Positions 1 through 5,985 of a stretch of DNA of 14,161 nucleotides are shown here, piece by piece. The DNA is taken from assembly GCA_964591605.1 (NCBI GenBank), contig CAZQEN010000194.1, forward strand, positions 1 through 14,161. Direction: 5' to 3'. The DNA comes from CAYLLT01 sp964591605 (GTDB lineage: Bacteria; Planctomycetota; Phycisphaerae; UBA1845; PWPN01). Position 1 is the first letter of the stretch; every line of letters starts with the position of its first letter. The notes below the pieces were generated by a model that did no database searches, had not been told where the DNA came from, and saw only the letters and a list, made by a program, of their open reading frames with translations. The translations under genes were made by a program, and so were the position numbers.

Positions 1-499
1 CCAGCTCGCCCGTGCGCATCAGGTGGATGCCGGTGAGCAGCACGCGATAGACGTAGAGCAGCGGCTTGACGCGCGGCGGCGATTCTTTGGCGAAGAGCTT
101 CCACTGCGTGTCGGCAAAACCGAGGTAGTGGTGGGCGTGATGCTTCGTGATGCAGCCGCGGCCGATGGCCTTGAGCTCCTCGTGCTCGGGGCCCGTGTGC
201 ACGACGAGCGGGGAATACAACTGTTCGAGCACGTAGCCGTTCTTCTTGAGCATGAGCTGCATGAACTTCCGGAGGTCGTGCGTGACCAGGTCAATCTCGC
301 GACCATCGCGGATTTGCTGCACCTCGATTGTCTCGCGCGGCTCCCTGAGCCCGATCACGTCGCGCAGCGGCAGAACGTGCACGCCGCGCAGGTCGTAGTC
401 GGAATCGGGCGAGGGAAAGCCGTAGAGGTGCGCGCCGCTGATCGTCGCGAAGAGGAGCGGATGGGGCTGTTCATGGAGGATCGGGAGAAGATGATTCAT
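1..499 (-). CDS. RlaP/COG3541-type pol-beta nucleotidyltransferase, partial (C-terminus off the left edge)
   Basis: The reverse strand is open from an ATG at 499 to the window edge, giving 166 residues with no stop. Near the N-terminus is a pol-beta-fold signature: SGAHLYGFPSPDSDYDLRG at about residues 21-39, with D34 and D36 as likely metal ligands. Further on are a 'KNGYVLEQLYSPLVVHT' stretch (about 90-105) and a helical region. This matches the COG3541 / RlaP family (RNA-ligase-associated nucleotidyltransferases), which is thought to act in RNA repair. The neighbouring gene 832-1788 belongs to the same family (compare its 'NPNVLECLYTPL'), so this is a tandem pair of diverged paralogs, probably one operon. 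I see no clear Shine-Dalgarno sequence before the ATG. The substrate is unknown. An overlapping plus-strand ORF here is a shadow. Confidence 0.85.
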   Translation of the reverse strand, partial: MNHLLPILHEQPHPLLFATISGAHLYGFPSPDSDYDLRGVHVLPLRDVIGLREPRETIEVQQIRDGREIDLVTHDLRKFMQLMLKKNGYVLEQLYSPLVVHTGPEHEELKAIGRGCITKHHAHHYLGFADTQWKLFAKESPPRVKPLLYVYRVLLTGIHLMRTGEL

Positions 500-526
500 C
501 GGAGATGTTTCGGCGGGAGAATCCTC

Positions 527-832
527 TCACGCCCTGTTTGGGCTTCTGAAAACAATATCGTCCGCGGACCCAGGCCGTTGGCCTGGGCTGGCTTGTGATG
601 GGCCTTTGGCCCTCAGAAGCGCATTCCAGGGTACAGCGCAACGGACGGCCGAGCACAGGCGGGCCGAAAACCCGGCAAGAATACAGTTCAGGGTAGAGCG
701 AGCCGGCGAGCGCCGCTCCGGGTGAAACCAACGCCAGAAGATGTACCTGCCCCAAAGGGGCGCGGCCATTCCCATCCAAAGCACGAGAAGAGTTCCGCCG
801 AGGAAAACTGCGCCATCGTACCAGTCTGGCAT
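527..832 (-). CDS. small putative one-TM protein, C-terminal half read from a dispersed repeat
   Basis: The ATG at 832-830 overlaps the stop codon of the upstream nucleotidyltransferase in a TGATG arrangement, which suggests translational coupling. The ORF is 101 aa. Residues 1-40 look like protein: MPDWYDGAVFLGG, then a hydrophobic segment (about 9-30, ending in GMAAPLWGRY) and a basic 'FWRWFHPERR' end, consistent with a single membrane helix. From about residue 41 the reading frame enters a GC-rich hairpin repeat, and the tail (for example SPGQRPGSADD) resembles frame translations of planctomycete intergenic repeats rather than a folded domain. The gene may be real with its 3' end replaced by the repeat, or it may be spurious. 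I do not recognise a family. Confidence 0.35.
   Translation of the reverse strand: MPDWYDGAVFLGGTLLVLWMGMAAPLWGRYIFWRWFHPERRSPARSTLNCILAGFSARLCSAVRCAVPWNALLRAKGPSQASPGQRPGSADDIVFRSPNRA
530..730. repeat. dispersed intergenic hairpin repeat (planctomycete type)
   Basis: This stretch contains two perfect short hairpins: CCCAGGCC-GTT-GGCCTGGG at 569-587 (8-bp stem, 3-nt loop) and GGGCC-TTT-GGCCC at 600-612 (5-bp stem, 3-nt loop). They are followed by a tract with 'attccagggtacagcgcaacg' at about 625-645 and a GAGC-rich part near 697-720. Reverse-strand translation gives strings such as SPGQRPG, which I remember from spurious ORFs in planctomycete genomes. Boundaries are approximate because this version occurs only once here. 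The hairpins are seen directly; membership of a repeat family is from memory. Confidence 0.55.
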
Positions 833-1788
833 CACAGGCCTGGACCCTCCTCCACCCTGCTCCTTCGCGCCTTGACGAGAAAGCTGTTCACGCGGCCGTA
901 GTCCGGCTGCTCGGGCAGCTTCGTTGCCGCGAACGCCTCATCAAACGCCCGATGCAGCTCCAGTCGCCACGCGTTCACCTCTTCCCAGGGCATCTGGCCG
1001 GCGCGGATCGCCAGCAGCCGTTCGCGATGCTCGGCCACGCGCACGGGGACGAATCCCTCGCGCAGCACGGTCACGCCGCTGAGCAGCAGGCGGATGAGGT
1101 GCATGGCGTGCTTCCAGCGGATCGCTCCGCGGGTGCGCAGGTCCTGCTCGAGCTTGCGGAACTGCGAGAGAACGTAGCCGTTGTACGTCTGGTATACCAG
1201 CCGCGAGCAGAACGCCTCGCGCATCTCCAGCAGCTCGCGAGCCAGCGGCGTTGCGTGCTCGATCAGGGGCGTGTAGAGGCACTCCAGCACGTTCGGGTTC
1301 GCCTTGAGCGCGAGAACCAGGAACTTCCCGAGCTCCCAGTAGCAATCCTCTCCCAGTGTGGCACCGGCGTCTCGCCGGTGGATCTCCAACTGCTCGGGCA
1401 CGCCGAAGAGCGACCAGTGCAGTTCCGCCGGCGGCAGGTAGATGCCCCGCCGGTCCACATCCGAGCCTTCATCATCGAGCCCATATGCCCGCGAGCCGGT
1501 GACGCAGCGGTAGATCACGTACTGTTCCAGATCCAGCTCGCCGACTTCCGGCCCCGCCTCCTGCAGCCCGGCCTGCTGATACTCCTTGCGGATCGTGAAC
1601 TCGCTCCGCCGCAGCATCGCCTCGCCGCCGTTGACGAAGCGGATCCGGTACGCATGCGTCGCATCCACCGGCACCTTGAGAATGATCCCCACCGCCCCCC
1701 GCGGCTGCGCGGGCTGAGCCGTCGTGGCCGCCAACTCCACGCGCGTCACGATCTGCGTGCCCACGGGGACAATGACAGGATCGGCCAT
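832..1788 (-). CDS. RlaP/COG3541-type pol-beta nucleotidyltransferase with N-terminal barrel-like domain
   Basis: This 318-aa protein starts at MADPVIVPVG. Residues 1-70 form a beta-rich segment ('GAVGIILKVP', 'HAYRIRFVNGGEAMLRRSEF') resembling an SH3/KOW-like small barrel. The nucleotidyltransferase core follows: TGSRAYGLDDEGSDVDRRG at about 97-115, with G98-S99 and acidic ligands D110/D112, then 'LKANPNVLECLYTPL' (161-175) and a helical C-terminal half. It fits the RlaP family tied to RNA repair; substrate unknown. I chose the ATG at 1788. An in-frame GTG at 1833 would add 15 unconvincing residues, and neither start has a strong Shine-Dalgarno sequence. Residues 137-143 (HRRDAGA) are encoded by a perfect hairpin matching intergenic repeats elsewhere in the window, apparently an in-frame insertion. 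The gene heads an operon with the small TM ORF and a second paralog downstream. Confidence 0.85.
   Translation of the reverse strand: MADPVIVPVGTQIVTRVELAATTAQPAQPRGAVGIILKVPVDATHAYRIRFVNGGEAMLRRSEFTIRKEYQQAGLQEAGPEVGELDLEQYVIYRCVTGSRAYGLDDEGSDVDRRGIYLPPAELHWSLFGVPEQLEIHRRDAGATLGEDCYWELGKFLVLALKANPNVLECLYTPLIEHATPLARELLEMREAFCSRLVYQTYNGYVLSQFRKLEQDLRTRGAIRWKHAMHLIRLLLSGVTVLREGFVPVRVAEHRERLLAIRAGQMPWEEVNAWRLELHRAFDEAFAATKLPEQPDYGRVNSFLVKARRSRVEEGPGL
1362..1380. repeat. dispersed hairpin element inside a coding region
   Basis: CACCGGCG-TCT-CGCCGGTG is a perfect 8-bp stem with a 3-nt loop. Its core GGCGTCTCGCC (1366-1376) recurs exactly on the minus strand of the intergenic hairpin 13103-13125 and with one change in 12863-12877. 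Here it lies in frame within the nucleotidyltransferase gene and encodes HRRDAGA on the minus strand. Confidence 0.7.
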
Positions 1789-1835
1789 ACAGTAGCTCTG
1801 ATTCGTGATCCGGCTGCACTCGCTCCAAGGCACTG

Positions 1836-1865
1836 CGGAACGGTTGCATCCTGCTGACCGTTCCG
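1836..1865. promoter_or_regulatory. perfect 9-bp inverted repeat, candidate operator
   Basis: CGGAACGGT (1836-1844) and ACCGTTCCG (1857-1865) are perfect inverted 9-bp arms separated by 12 nt, so their centres are 21 bp apart, about two helical turns. The site lies upstream of the nucleotidyltransferase operon (minus, from 1788) and of higBA (plus, from 1927). An AT-rich AATAAT on the minus strand (1871-1866) could be a -10 box for the operon, which would place the repeat over the start of transcription. It could bind a dimeric regulator. If the GTG at 1833 were the true start, it would lie immediately upstream. Function is inferred. Confidence 0.5.
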
Positions 1866-1883
1866 ATTATTCTCTTGAGCCAT

Positions 1884-1914
1884 TTGACTCACATCGCAAA
1901 ATTGCGAATAATAC
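1884..1914 (+). promoter_or_regulatory. candidate higBA promoter
   Basis: TTGACT (1884-1889) is followed after 17 nt by AATAAT (1907-1912); TAATAC (1909-1914) is an overlapping alternative with 19 nt. The inferred transcription start would fall at about 1919-1921, on or after the Shine-Dalgarno AGGAGA (1915-1920), so the transcript would be nearly leaderless. That is a point against this exact reading. Confidence 0.3.
1894..1907. promoter_or_regulatory. palindrome upstream of higBA, candidate antitoxin operator
   Basis: TCGCAA-AA-TTGCGA is a perfect palindrome with 6-bp arms and a 2-nt centre. It ends 19 bp before the toxin start codon and lies between the -35-like and -10-like boxes. This is where HigA-type antitoxins usually bind to repress their own operon. 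The palindrome is seen; its use as the operator is inferred. Confidence 0.5.
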
Positions 1915-1926
1915 AGGAGATGTCCT

Positions 1927-2292
1927 GTGCCGCCCACGCCGGTCGTTTTCTACTGCGAGGAGGACGGCGTTGTTCTCGTACTCGACTGGCTCGATACGCT
2001 GCCCACCAAGGCGATGACCAAATGCCGGGTGAGGATCGAACGGCTCCAGGAAATGGGGCACGAGCTTCGTCGACCGGAGGCGGATTTCCTGCGGGATGGT
2101 ATCTATGAGCTTCGGGTCGGACTGCGAGGTCAGAATTATCGGATGCTTTATTTCTTCCATCACAATCTGGCCGCCGTGCTGTGTCATGGTTTAACCAAAG
2201 AGCGGATCGTTCCTCCCGGTACGATTGATCAGGCGATTCAACGCAAGAAGAAGTTCGAGAGGAACCCCAAGCTGCACACGTACGTGGAGTAA
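1927..2292 (+). CDS. higB: HigB-like toxin (RelE superfamily, phage Gp49-like)
   Basis: This 121-aa protein starts with GTG at 1927, preceded by a good Shine-Dalgarno AGGAGA (1915-1920) six bases upstream. The family pattern is clear: 'FLRDGIYELRVGL' (54-66), 'YRMLYFF' (71-77), 'AVLCHGLTKE' (83-92), and a C-terminal basic helix 'AIQRKKKFERNP'. In this family (PF05973) the toxin is an mRNA-cleaving RelE-fold protein, usually ribosome-dependent. It is encoded before its partner, the order typical of higBA, and the XRE antitoxin starts two bases after its stop. Length and motifs are normal, with no sign of damage. The symbol is by family similarity; the exact subfamily is uncertain. Confidence 0.85.
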   Translation: MPPTPVVFYCEEDGVVLVLDWLDTLPTKAMTKCRVRIERLQEMGHELRRPEADFLRDGIYELRVGLRGQNYRMLYFFHHNLAAVLCHGLTKERIVPPGTIDQAIQRKKKFERNPKLHTYVE

Positions 2293-2294
2293 GG

Positions 2295-2618
2295 ATGGCT
2301 CGCAAGACAAAAACCTCCAATGCCATCGAGATCATGCATCGCCGTTACTTCCAGGGGAGGCCCGACCGCCTGGCTGCCCTCGAAGCGGAGCGACAAAACG
2401 CCGACGTGGCTCGCCAGATTCACGCCATCCGCGAAAAAGCCGGCCTGACGCAGGCGAAGCTTGCCCGGCTCGTCGGCACCACCCCGTCGGTGATCTCGCG
2501 ACTCGAAAACGCCGATTATCACGGGCATTCGCTCTCAATGCTCCGGCGAATCGCCGATGCCCTGGACCAGCGTATCGAAATCCGTTTCGTGGCCAAAAAA
2601 ACGCTCGCTCACGTGTAA
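2295..2618 (+). CDS. higA: HigA-like antitoxin, XRE-family helix-turn-helix
   Basis: This 107-aa protein has its ATG two bases after the toxin's TAA, and the Shine-Dalgarno GGAG (2286-2289) overlaps the toxin's last codons, so the two are likely co-translated. Residues 1-40 are polar and may contact the toxin. Residues about 41-90 form a classic XRE helix-turn-helix: 'IREKAGLTQAKLARLVGTT' then 'PSVISRLEN' and 'SMLRRIADAL'. In this family the antitoxin neutralises HigB and represses the operon; a palindrome at 1894-1907 is the natural candidate site. Complete and ordinary in length. Confidence 0.87.
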   Translation: MARKTKTSNAIEIMHRRYFQGRPDRLAALEAERQNADVARQIHAIREKAGLTQAKLARLVGTTPSVISRLENADYHGHSLSMLRRIADALDQRIEIRFVAKKTLAHV

Positions 2619-2901
2619 ACCGGGGCCGATTCTCGTACTTCACCAGCCGGCAGCTCCGCCTGCGGCGGGGAAGCTCTTCGCGCTCACACGATGCGGTGGT
2701 CGCAGGAACGGCCGGGAGCCGTCGAGCCGTCCATTGCGTCGGGAGGAGCCGTGGGCCAGAGTCAGGAGGAACTGTAACGCCCCTGAATGGCGGGGTCAAG
2801 GGCCGGCCACGCCGGCCGCCGGGCTTTTTCTGGAGTGATTGTTGGTGGAATCGTTCGCGGGAGGGTTTTGCGCGGAATGGGGGAAGCGTTGCGTATCCGC
2901 A
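2619..2901. other. convergent intergenic spacer with hairpins
   Basis: This 283-bp gap lies between higA (plus) and the zinc-ribbon gene (minus), both ending here. It holds a short hairpin CCGCC-TGC-GGCGG (2656-2668) flanked by AGCT on both sides (2652-2655 and 2672-2675), and the terminator-like hairpin at 2801-2829. ORFs crossing it have no recognisable domains and look like read-through of repeat sequence. I see no gene. Confidence 0.5.
2801..2829 (+). terminator. possible rho-independent terminator after higBA
   Basis: GGCCGGC-CAC-GCCGGCC (2801-2817) is a perfect 7-bp stem with a 3-nt loop, followed after seven bases by TTTTT (2825-2829). The gap between stem and T-run is longer than usual, and the stem resembles the other dispersed hairpins in the window, so it may simply be one of those. 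Confidence 0.35.
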
Positions 2902-3468
2902 TCATCGTGACCCCACGCCTCGCTGCGCGAAGGATGGGCCCGAACCAGGGGCCGGGCGCGTCAGGGCAGCAGGGTCATTGGTGCGCGGCGGGTCGGCGGC
3001 GGGCTCGACCGGGGACTCGCCGGCTTGCGGCCGGCCGGTCCAGCCCTCGGCCGTCCGCCAGAACGGCTCGTAGCATTCCGGGCAGAGCCGCTCGCCGGTC
3101 GGGAGGTGGTAGATCTTCCGGCGGATGGCCCCGCACCGATCGCAGATCCCGCCGGTAAACGGCGGGTACATCCGCCCGTCCGCCCGGCGGGTCCGCCGGT
3201 GGTATTCCGCCAGCGATCGCCGCTGACGCCGCGAAAACAGGTACATGCGCACGCCGATGTAGATGGCCAGGAGCACGATGCTGCAGAAGGACAGGAAGAT
3301 CAGCAATCCGATGAGGAAGTAGATATTCACCGCCCACATCTGCAGGTCTTGAGCGATCACGGCGCGCACTCCGGGTGTGACGGGCGGCGACGACTCCGCC
3401 CTGGATACAGACGCACGAACCGGGCGGTTGTTACTGTCCCTGATGACTCCGGCGATCCCGCGGTTCAC
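2902..3468 (-). CDS. one-TM protein with cytosolic zinc ribbon (hypothetical)
   Basis: The longest reading starts with GTG at 3468, overlapping the stop of the glycosidase gene (GTGA), and gives 188 aa. An internal GTG at 3360 has GGAG eight bases upstream and may be the true start (152 aa); ATG 3339 is a third option. There is one strong membrane helix (about 48-75 of the long form, 'IYFLIGLLIFLSF'), then a basic linker, then a CxxC-x16-CxxC zinc ribbon (CDRC ... CPEC, about 109-132), and a Pro/Ala-rich disordered tail. The positive-inside rule places the ribbon in the cytoplasm. I do not recognise a named family. It may be co-transcribed with the GH172 gene. Existence is likely because the TM and Cys pattern is in frame. 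Confidence 0.7.
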   Translation of the reverse strand: MNRGIAGVIRDSNNRPVRASVSRAESSPPVTPGVRAVIAQDLQMWAVNIYFLIGLLIFLSFCSIVLLAIYIGVRMYLFSRRQRRSLAEYHRRTRRADGRMYPPFTGGICDRCGAIRRKIYHLPTGERLCPECYEPFWRTAEGWTGRPQAGESPVEPAADPPRTNDPAALTRPAPGSGPSFAQRGVGSR

Positions 3469-3479
3469 TCAAACCGCGG
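3458..3479 (-). terminator. perfect hairpin enclosing the GH172 stop codon
   Basis: On the minus strand, CCGCGGTT-TGAGTG-AACCGCGG is an 8-bp perfect stem with a 6-nt loop. The loop begins with the last coding bases and contains the GH172 stop TGA (3467-3465) and the GTG of the next ORF. No T-run follows, so it is not a classic terminator. It could slow ribosomes or protect the mRNA end. Confidence 0.35.
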
Positions 3480-5651
3480 TATCACAAAGCTGTACACGTC
3501 GTAGCGGTATTCGCTCCAGGCCTGCGGAGCGAGGGGGTGGCCGGGGAAGAGCGGGATTGGCCGGGGCATGAATTCGAGCTTTACCCAGATGCTGGAATGC
3601 CCGCGGGTGTCGGCCAGAGGCAGGAGAAACTCATCCTGGCGCCAGCGGCGGTTCGAAGTCTGGACGTGGTGCTCGGTCGCGCCGAGTTCGGCCTTGGGAT
3701 TGCTGTAGACCACGGTATTCGAGCCGGCCGCGTACCAGATGCCGGCCTCGCGCCACTCCTGCGGCTCGGGGCCGGCCGAGACCCACACGCGGGCGCACTG
3801 GTTGGCGAAGGAGTAGTCGAATGTGCGACGAACCATGACGCCCACATTCTCCGGGTCGATATTCACGCGGAACACGCTCGTGCCGGTGGTCGAGCGGCCC
3901 TGATCGCTCGTCTCGCCGAACAGTTCCTGCCCGTCGAGCTGATCGACGCCCCACTCGAACCGCGAGCTGAGCTCCTGGATGTCGCCGGCCTGCGGCGACT
4001 GGTAGGCGTGCTTGCGTTCATCGGCCGGGTTGCCCACGTCGAGGGAGTCCGTTTGCCGCAGAAATGAGCCGCGCCGGCCGTACCAGAACGTGACCGACTG
4101 GTAGTGTTCCTGAATGTTGCTGTGGCCGCCGTGCTCGAACGTGATGCGGGCATTGCGCCCGAACGGCATGAGATCGCTGAGCAGAAAGCGGTATGCCGAG
4201 TTGACGAGGTCGTCGGGGGTTTTGGCCTCCTTCGCGGAGCGTGCCCCGACCGGATGGCCCGCAAACGGGAGGGTCATCGTGCGGCCGCCCCAGTAATCGC
4301 CGCCGCCGCCCCACTCCTCGGTGCCGGTCCCCTGGGCCTGCGGCGTCCGGCTGTCGTCGAAGTAGAACCGCGGATCGCCCTCGAGCGTGTTGAGGACCGC
4401 CCGATCCGAGAAGATGAACGACGTGCCCACGAAGTGCCCGCACCAGTCGCCGCCGCCCTCGACCTTGGTGGTGTCGAGAAACACCAGATCGCGGCCTTTC
4501 TTCGGCTCGCCGTGATCGACGTACGTGGCGTGCAGATGCCCCACCCAGCCGGGCGGATCAGTGTAGCGCTCGTGCCGGGCCCGCCACTCCACGGCGTCGA
4601 TGGCACGGCCCTGCGTTTCCGTGAGCTCGATCCGCGCACTTTTCAGGAACGGCATCGGGAAGAACATCTTGAGATGCACCTGGCCTTCGACGAACTGCAC
4701 GTGAACGGGGAACGCCTTGACCAGGAACTCCCTGCTATCGCGGTTGTAGAACGATCCAGTTCCGAAAAACAGCTTGACCGGCGCATCCACCGACGCGTGC
4801 TCCGCGCCGTCCCACCAGATGCGCAGCCGTGCCTCGCCCAGGGTGGGGGCGTGCTCGACCGGCACGCGCAACTGGAAGTCGCGGATGGTCGACGGCCCGG
4901 TCAGCTCGGCCAGAACCACCGAGCCCTTCGCGGGCACCTCGACCTTCCCGCGGCCGACCTCGCCCCGGTTCACGATGGCCATCGTGGTGTTGCACCGCCG
5001 GAGCAGCGCCAGCACGTCCTCCGGCGGCGCGACCCGCGGCGACCAGCTCTGCAGTTCGCGGGTCAGGTTCGCACCGCGGACATACCTGTGATAGATGTAA
5101 TAGCCAGTCCCGTAATGTGTTCGCCCGTACGCCATGGTGAACCGGTCTTCGAAGGGCACGATCACCCAGCTCAGGTCCGCTCCCCGGGTGGTCGACCACG
5201 TCCACGTGAGCGGATTCGGGAATGCGTTCTCCGGCAGCCAGACCGAGTTCTCGACCGGCTGGTCAGGGGTGGGCGTGCTGGATTCCTGCACGACGTGGTC
5301 GTTGCCATCGACGATGTAGTGCCACGGGCTGCCGTGCCAGTGGTTGTGCCGCACGAACGCCAGCACGCCCGGTCCCTGCACGTCGAGGCTCACGTTGCGG
5401 TCGTCGGCGAGCTGATAGAGGAAGTGGCTCGCGTCGGCGGCCTCGTTCCCGCCGCGTCGGTCGTAGGTGCTGGTCATGTACGTGCGCTGGCCGATGCGCA
5501 GGTACGGCCAGCGGTCCCATTGCAGGAAGGCGTCATAGCCGACGGGGATCGGCGGCGTATCCGCAACGGCCGGTTGAGCGACCGCCGCAGTCGACGATAT
5601 GAGGAGGGTGGCCAGCGCTGAGATCCATCGGACGGGGCAAATGTGGTTCAT
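3465..5651 (-). CDS. secreted GH172-like glycoside hydrolase (DUF2961 family)
   Basis: This protein has 728 aa from the ATG at 5651 (AGAGG just upstream). The start gives a signal peptide, 'MNHICPVRWISALATLLISS' with probable cleavage after AVA near residue 24; a longer reading from 5840 would bury it. The DUF2961 core is recognisable: 'MTSTYDRRGGNEAADASHFL' (59-77), 'GGDWCGHFVGTSFIFSD' (400-416), 'NTLEGDPRFYFDD' (421-433) and GTGTEEWGGGGDYWGG (441-456). In GH172, founded on a bifidobacterial alpha-D-fructofuranosidase, the two catalytic glutamates are 21 residues apart as I remember. E424 and E445 here have exactly that spacing and sit in the matching motifs. A C-terminal beta-rich region follows (about 590-728). 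The substrate is unknown; an exported glycan-degrading role is likely. It starts 28 bp after parE on the same strand. Confidence 0.88.
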   Translation of the reverse strand: MNHICPVRWISALATLLISSTAAVAQPAVADTPPIPVGYDAFLQWDRWPYLRIGQRTYMTSTYDRRGGNEAADASHFLYQLADDRNVSLDVQGPGVLAFVRHNHWHGSPWHYIVDGNDHVVQESSTPTPDQPVENSVWLPENAFPNPLTWTWSTTRGADLSWVIVPFEDRFTMAYGRTHYGTGYYIYHRYVRGANLTRELQSWSPRVAPPEDVLALLRRCNTTMAIVNRGEVGRGKVEVPAKGSVVLAELTGPSTIRDFQLRVPVEHAPTLGEARLRIWWDGAEHASVDAPVKLFFGTGSFYNRDSREFLVKAFPVHVQFVEGQVHLKMFFPMPFLKSARIELTETQGRAIDAVEWRARHERYTDPPGWVGHLHATYVDHGEPKKGRDLVFLDTTKVEGGGDWCGHFVGTSFIFSDRAVLNTLEGDPRFYFDDSRTPQAQGTGTEEWGGGGDYWGGRTMTLPFAGHPVGARSAKEAKTPDDLVNSAYRFLLSDLMPFGRNARITFEHGGHSNIQEHYQSVTFWYGRRGSFLRQTDSLDVGNPADERKHAYQSPQAGDIQELSSRFEWGVDQLDGQELFGETSDQGRSTTGTSVFRVNIDPENVGVMVRRTFDYSFANQCARVWVSAGPEPQEWREAGIWYAAGSNTVVYSNPKAELGATEHHVQTSNRRWRQDEFLLPLADTRGHSSIWVKLEFMPRPIPLFPGHPLAPQAWSEYRYDVYSFVIPRFE

Positions 5652-5679
5652 CGCGCCTCTTCTCTGCCCAACACGCTTC

Positions 5680-5985
5680 TTAATTGCGGTCCTCGCTGAG
5701 CACAGCCCGTATGTCGCGTGCGCCGTGGATGACGCGGAGGATCTGCATGGGTTCAGTGGCGGGATCATAAACAATGACATAGGAGTAGACGACCCAGAAG
5801 CGGTATCGGGGGTCATCCACATCGGCGCGGCGATGCCCAAGCTTCGGCCAGTCGGCCAGACGTTGCATCGCCAGTTCCAATTCGAGAACGACGCGATCTG
5901 CCACGTCGAGATGATCCCTGGCGATGTATTCCCAGATTTCGATCATATCCTGACGGGCATGATCGGTGAGAACGTACTCGCTCAT
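5680..5985 (-). CDS. parE: ParE-like toxin (RelE/ParE superfamily)
   Basis: This 101-aa protein starts MSEYVLTDHARQDMIEIWEY, the typical ParE opening (beta strand, then two helices). It continues with 'LADWPKLGHRR' and ends with the family's closing strand, 'MQILRVIHGARDI' (80-92). The ATG at 5985 overlaps the antitoxin stop by four bases (ATGA), so translation is coupled. In characterised ParDE systems the toxin inhibits DNA gyrase, but many homologs have untested targets. A longer in-frame reading from 6159 is rejected because its extra residues are the antitoxin gene in another frame. Complete, normal length. Confidence 0.87.
   Translation of the reverse strand: MSEYVLTDHARQDMIEIWEYIARDHLDVADRVVLELELAMQRLADWPKLGHRRADVDDPRYRFWVVYSYVIVYDPATEPMQILRVIHGARDIRAVLSEDRN

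Noticed and set aside
23..598. 191-aa plus-strand ORF
   Set aside because: It is antisense to the partial nucleotidyltransferase, whose minus-strand frame has the clear pol-beta motif. The plus frame has no domain.
952..1857. 301-aa plus-strand ORF
   Set aside because: Shadow of the second nucleotidyltransferase. High GC content gives long antisense frames.
2225..3073. 282-aa plus-strand ORF across higA and the spacer
   Set aside because: It overlaps higB and higA in another frame, is Arg/Gly/Ser-rich and has no domain.
4104..5621. 505-aa plus-strand ORF
   Set aside because: Antisense shadow of the GH172 gene, which has a signal peptide and family motifs.
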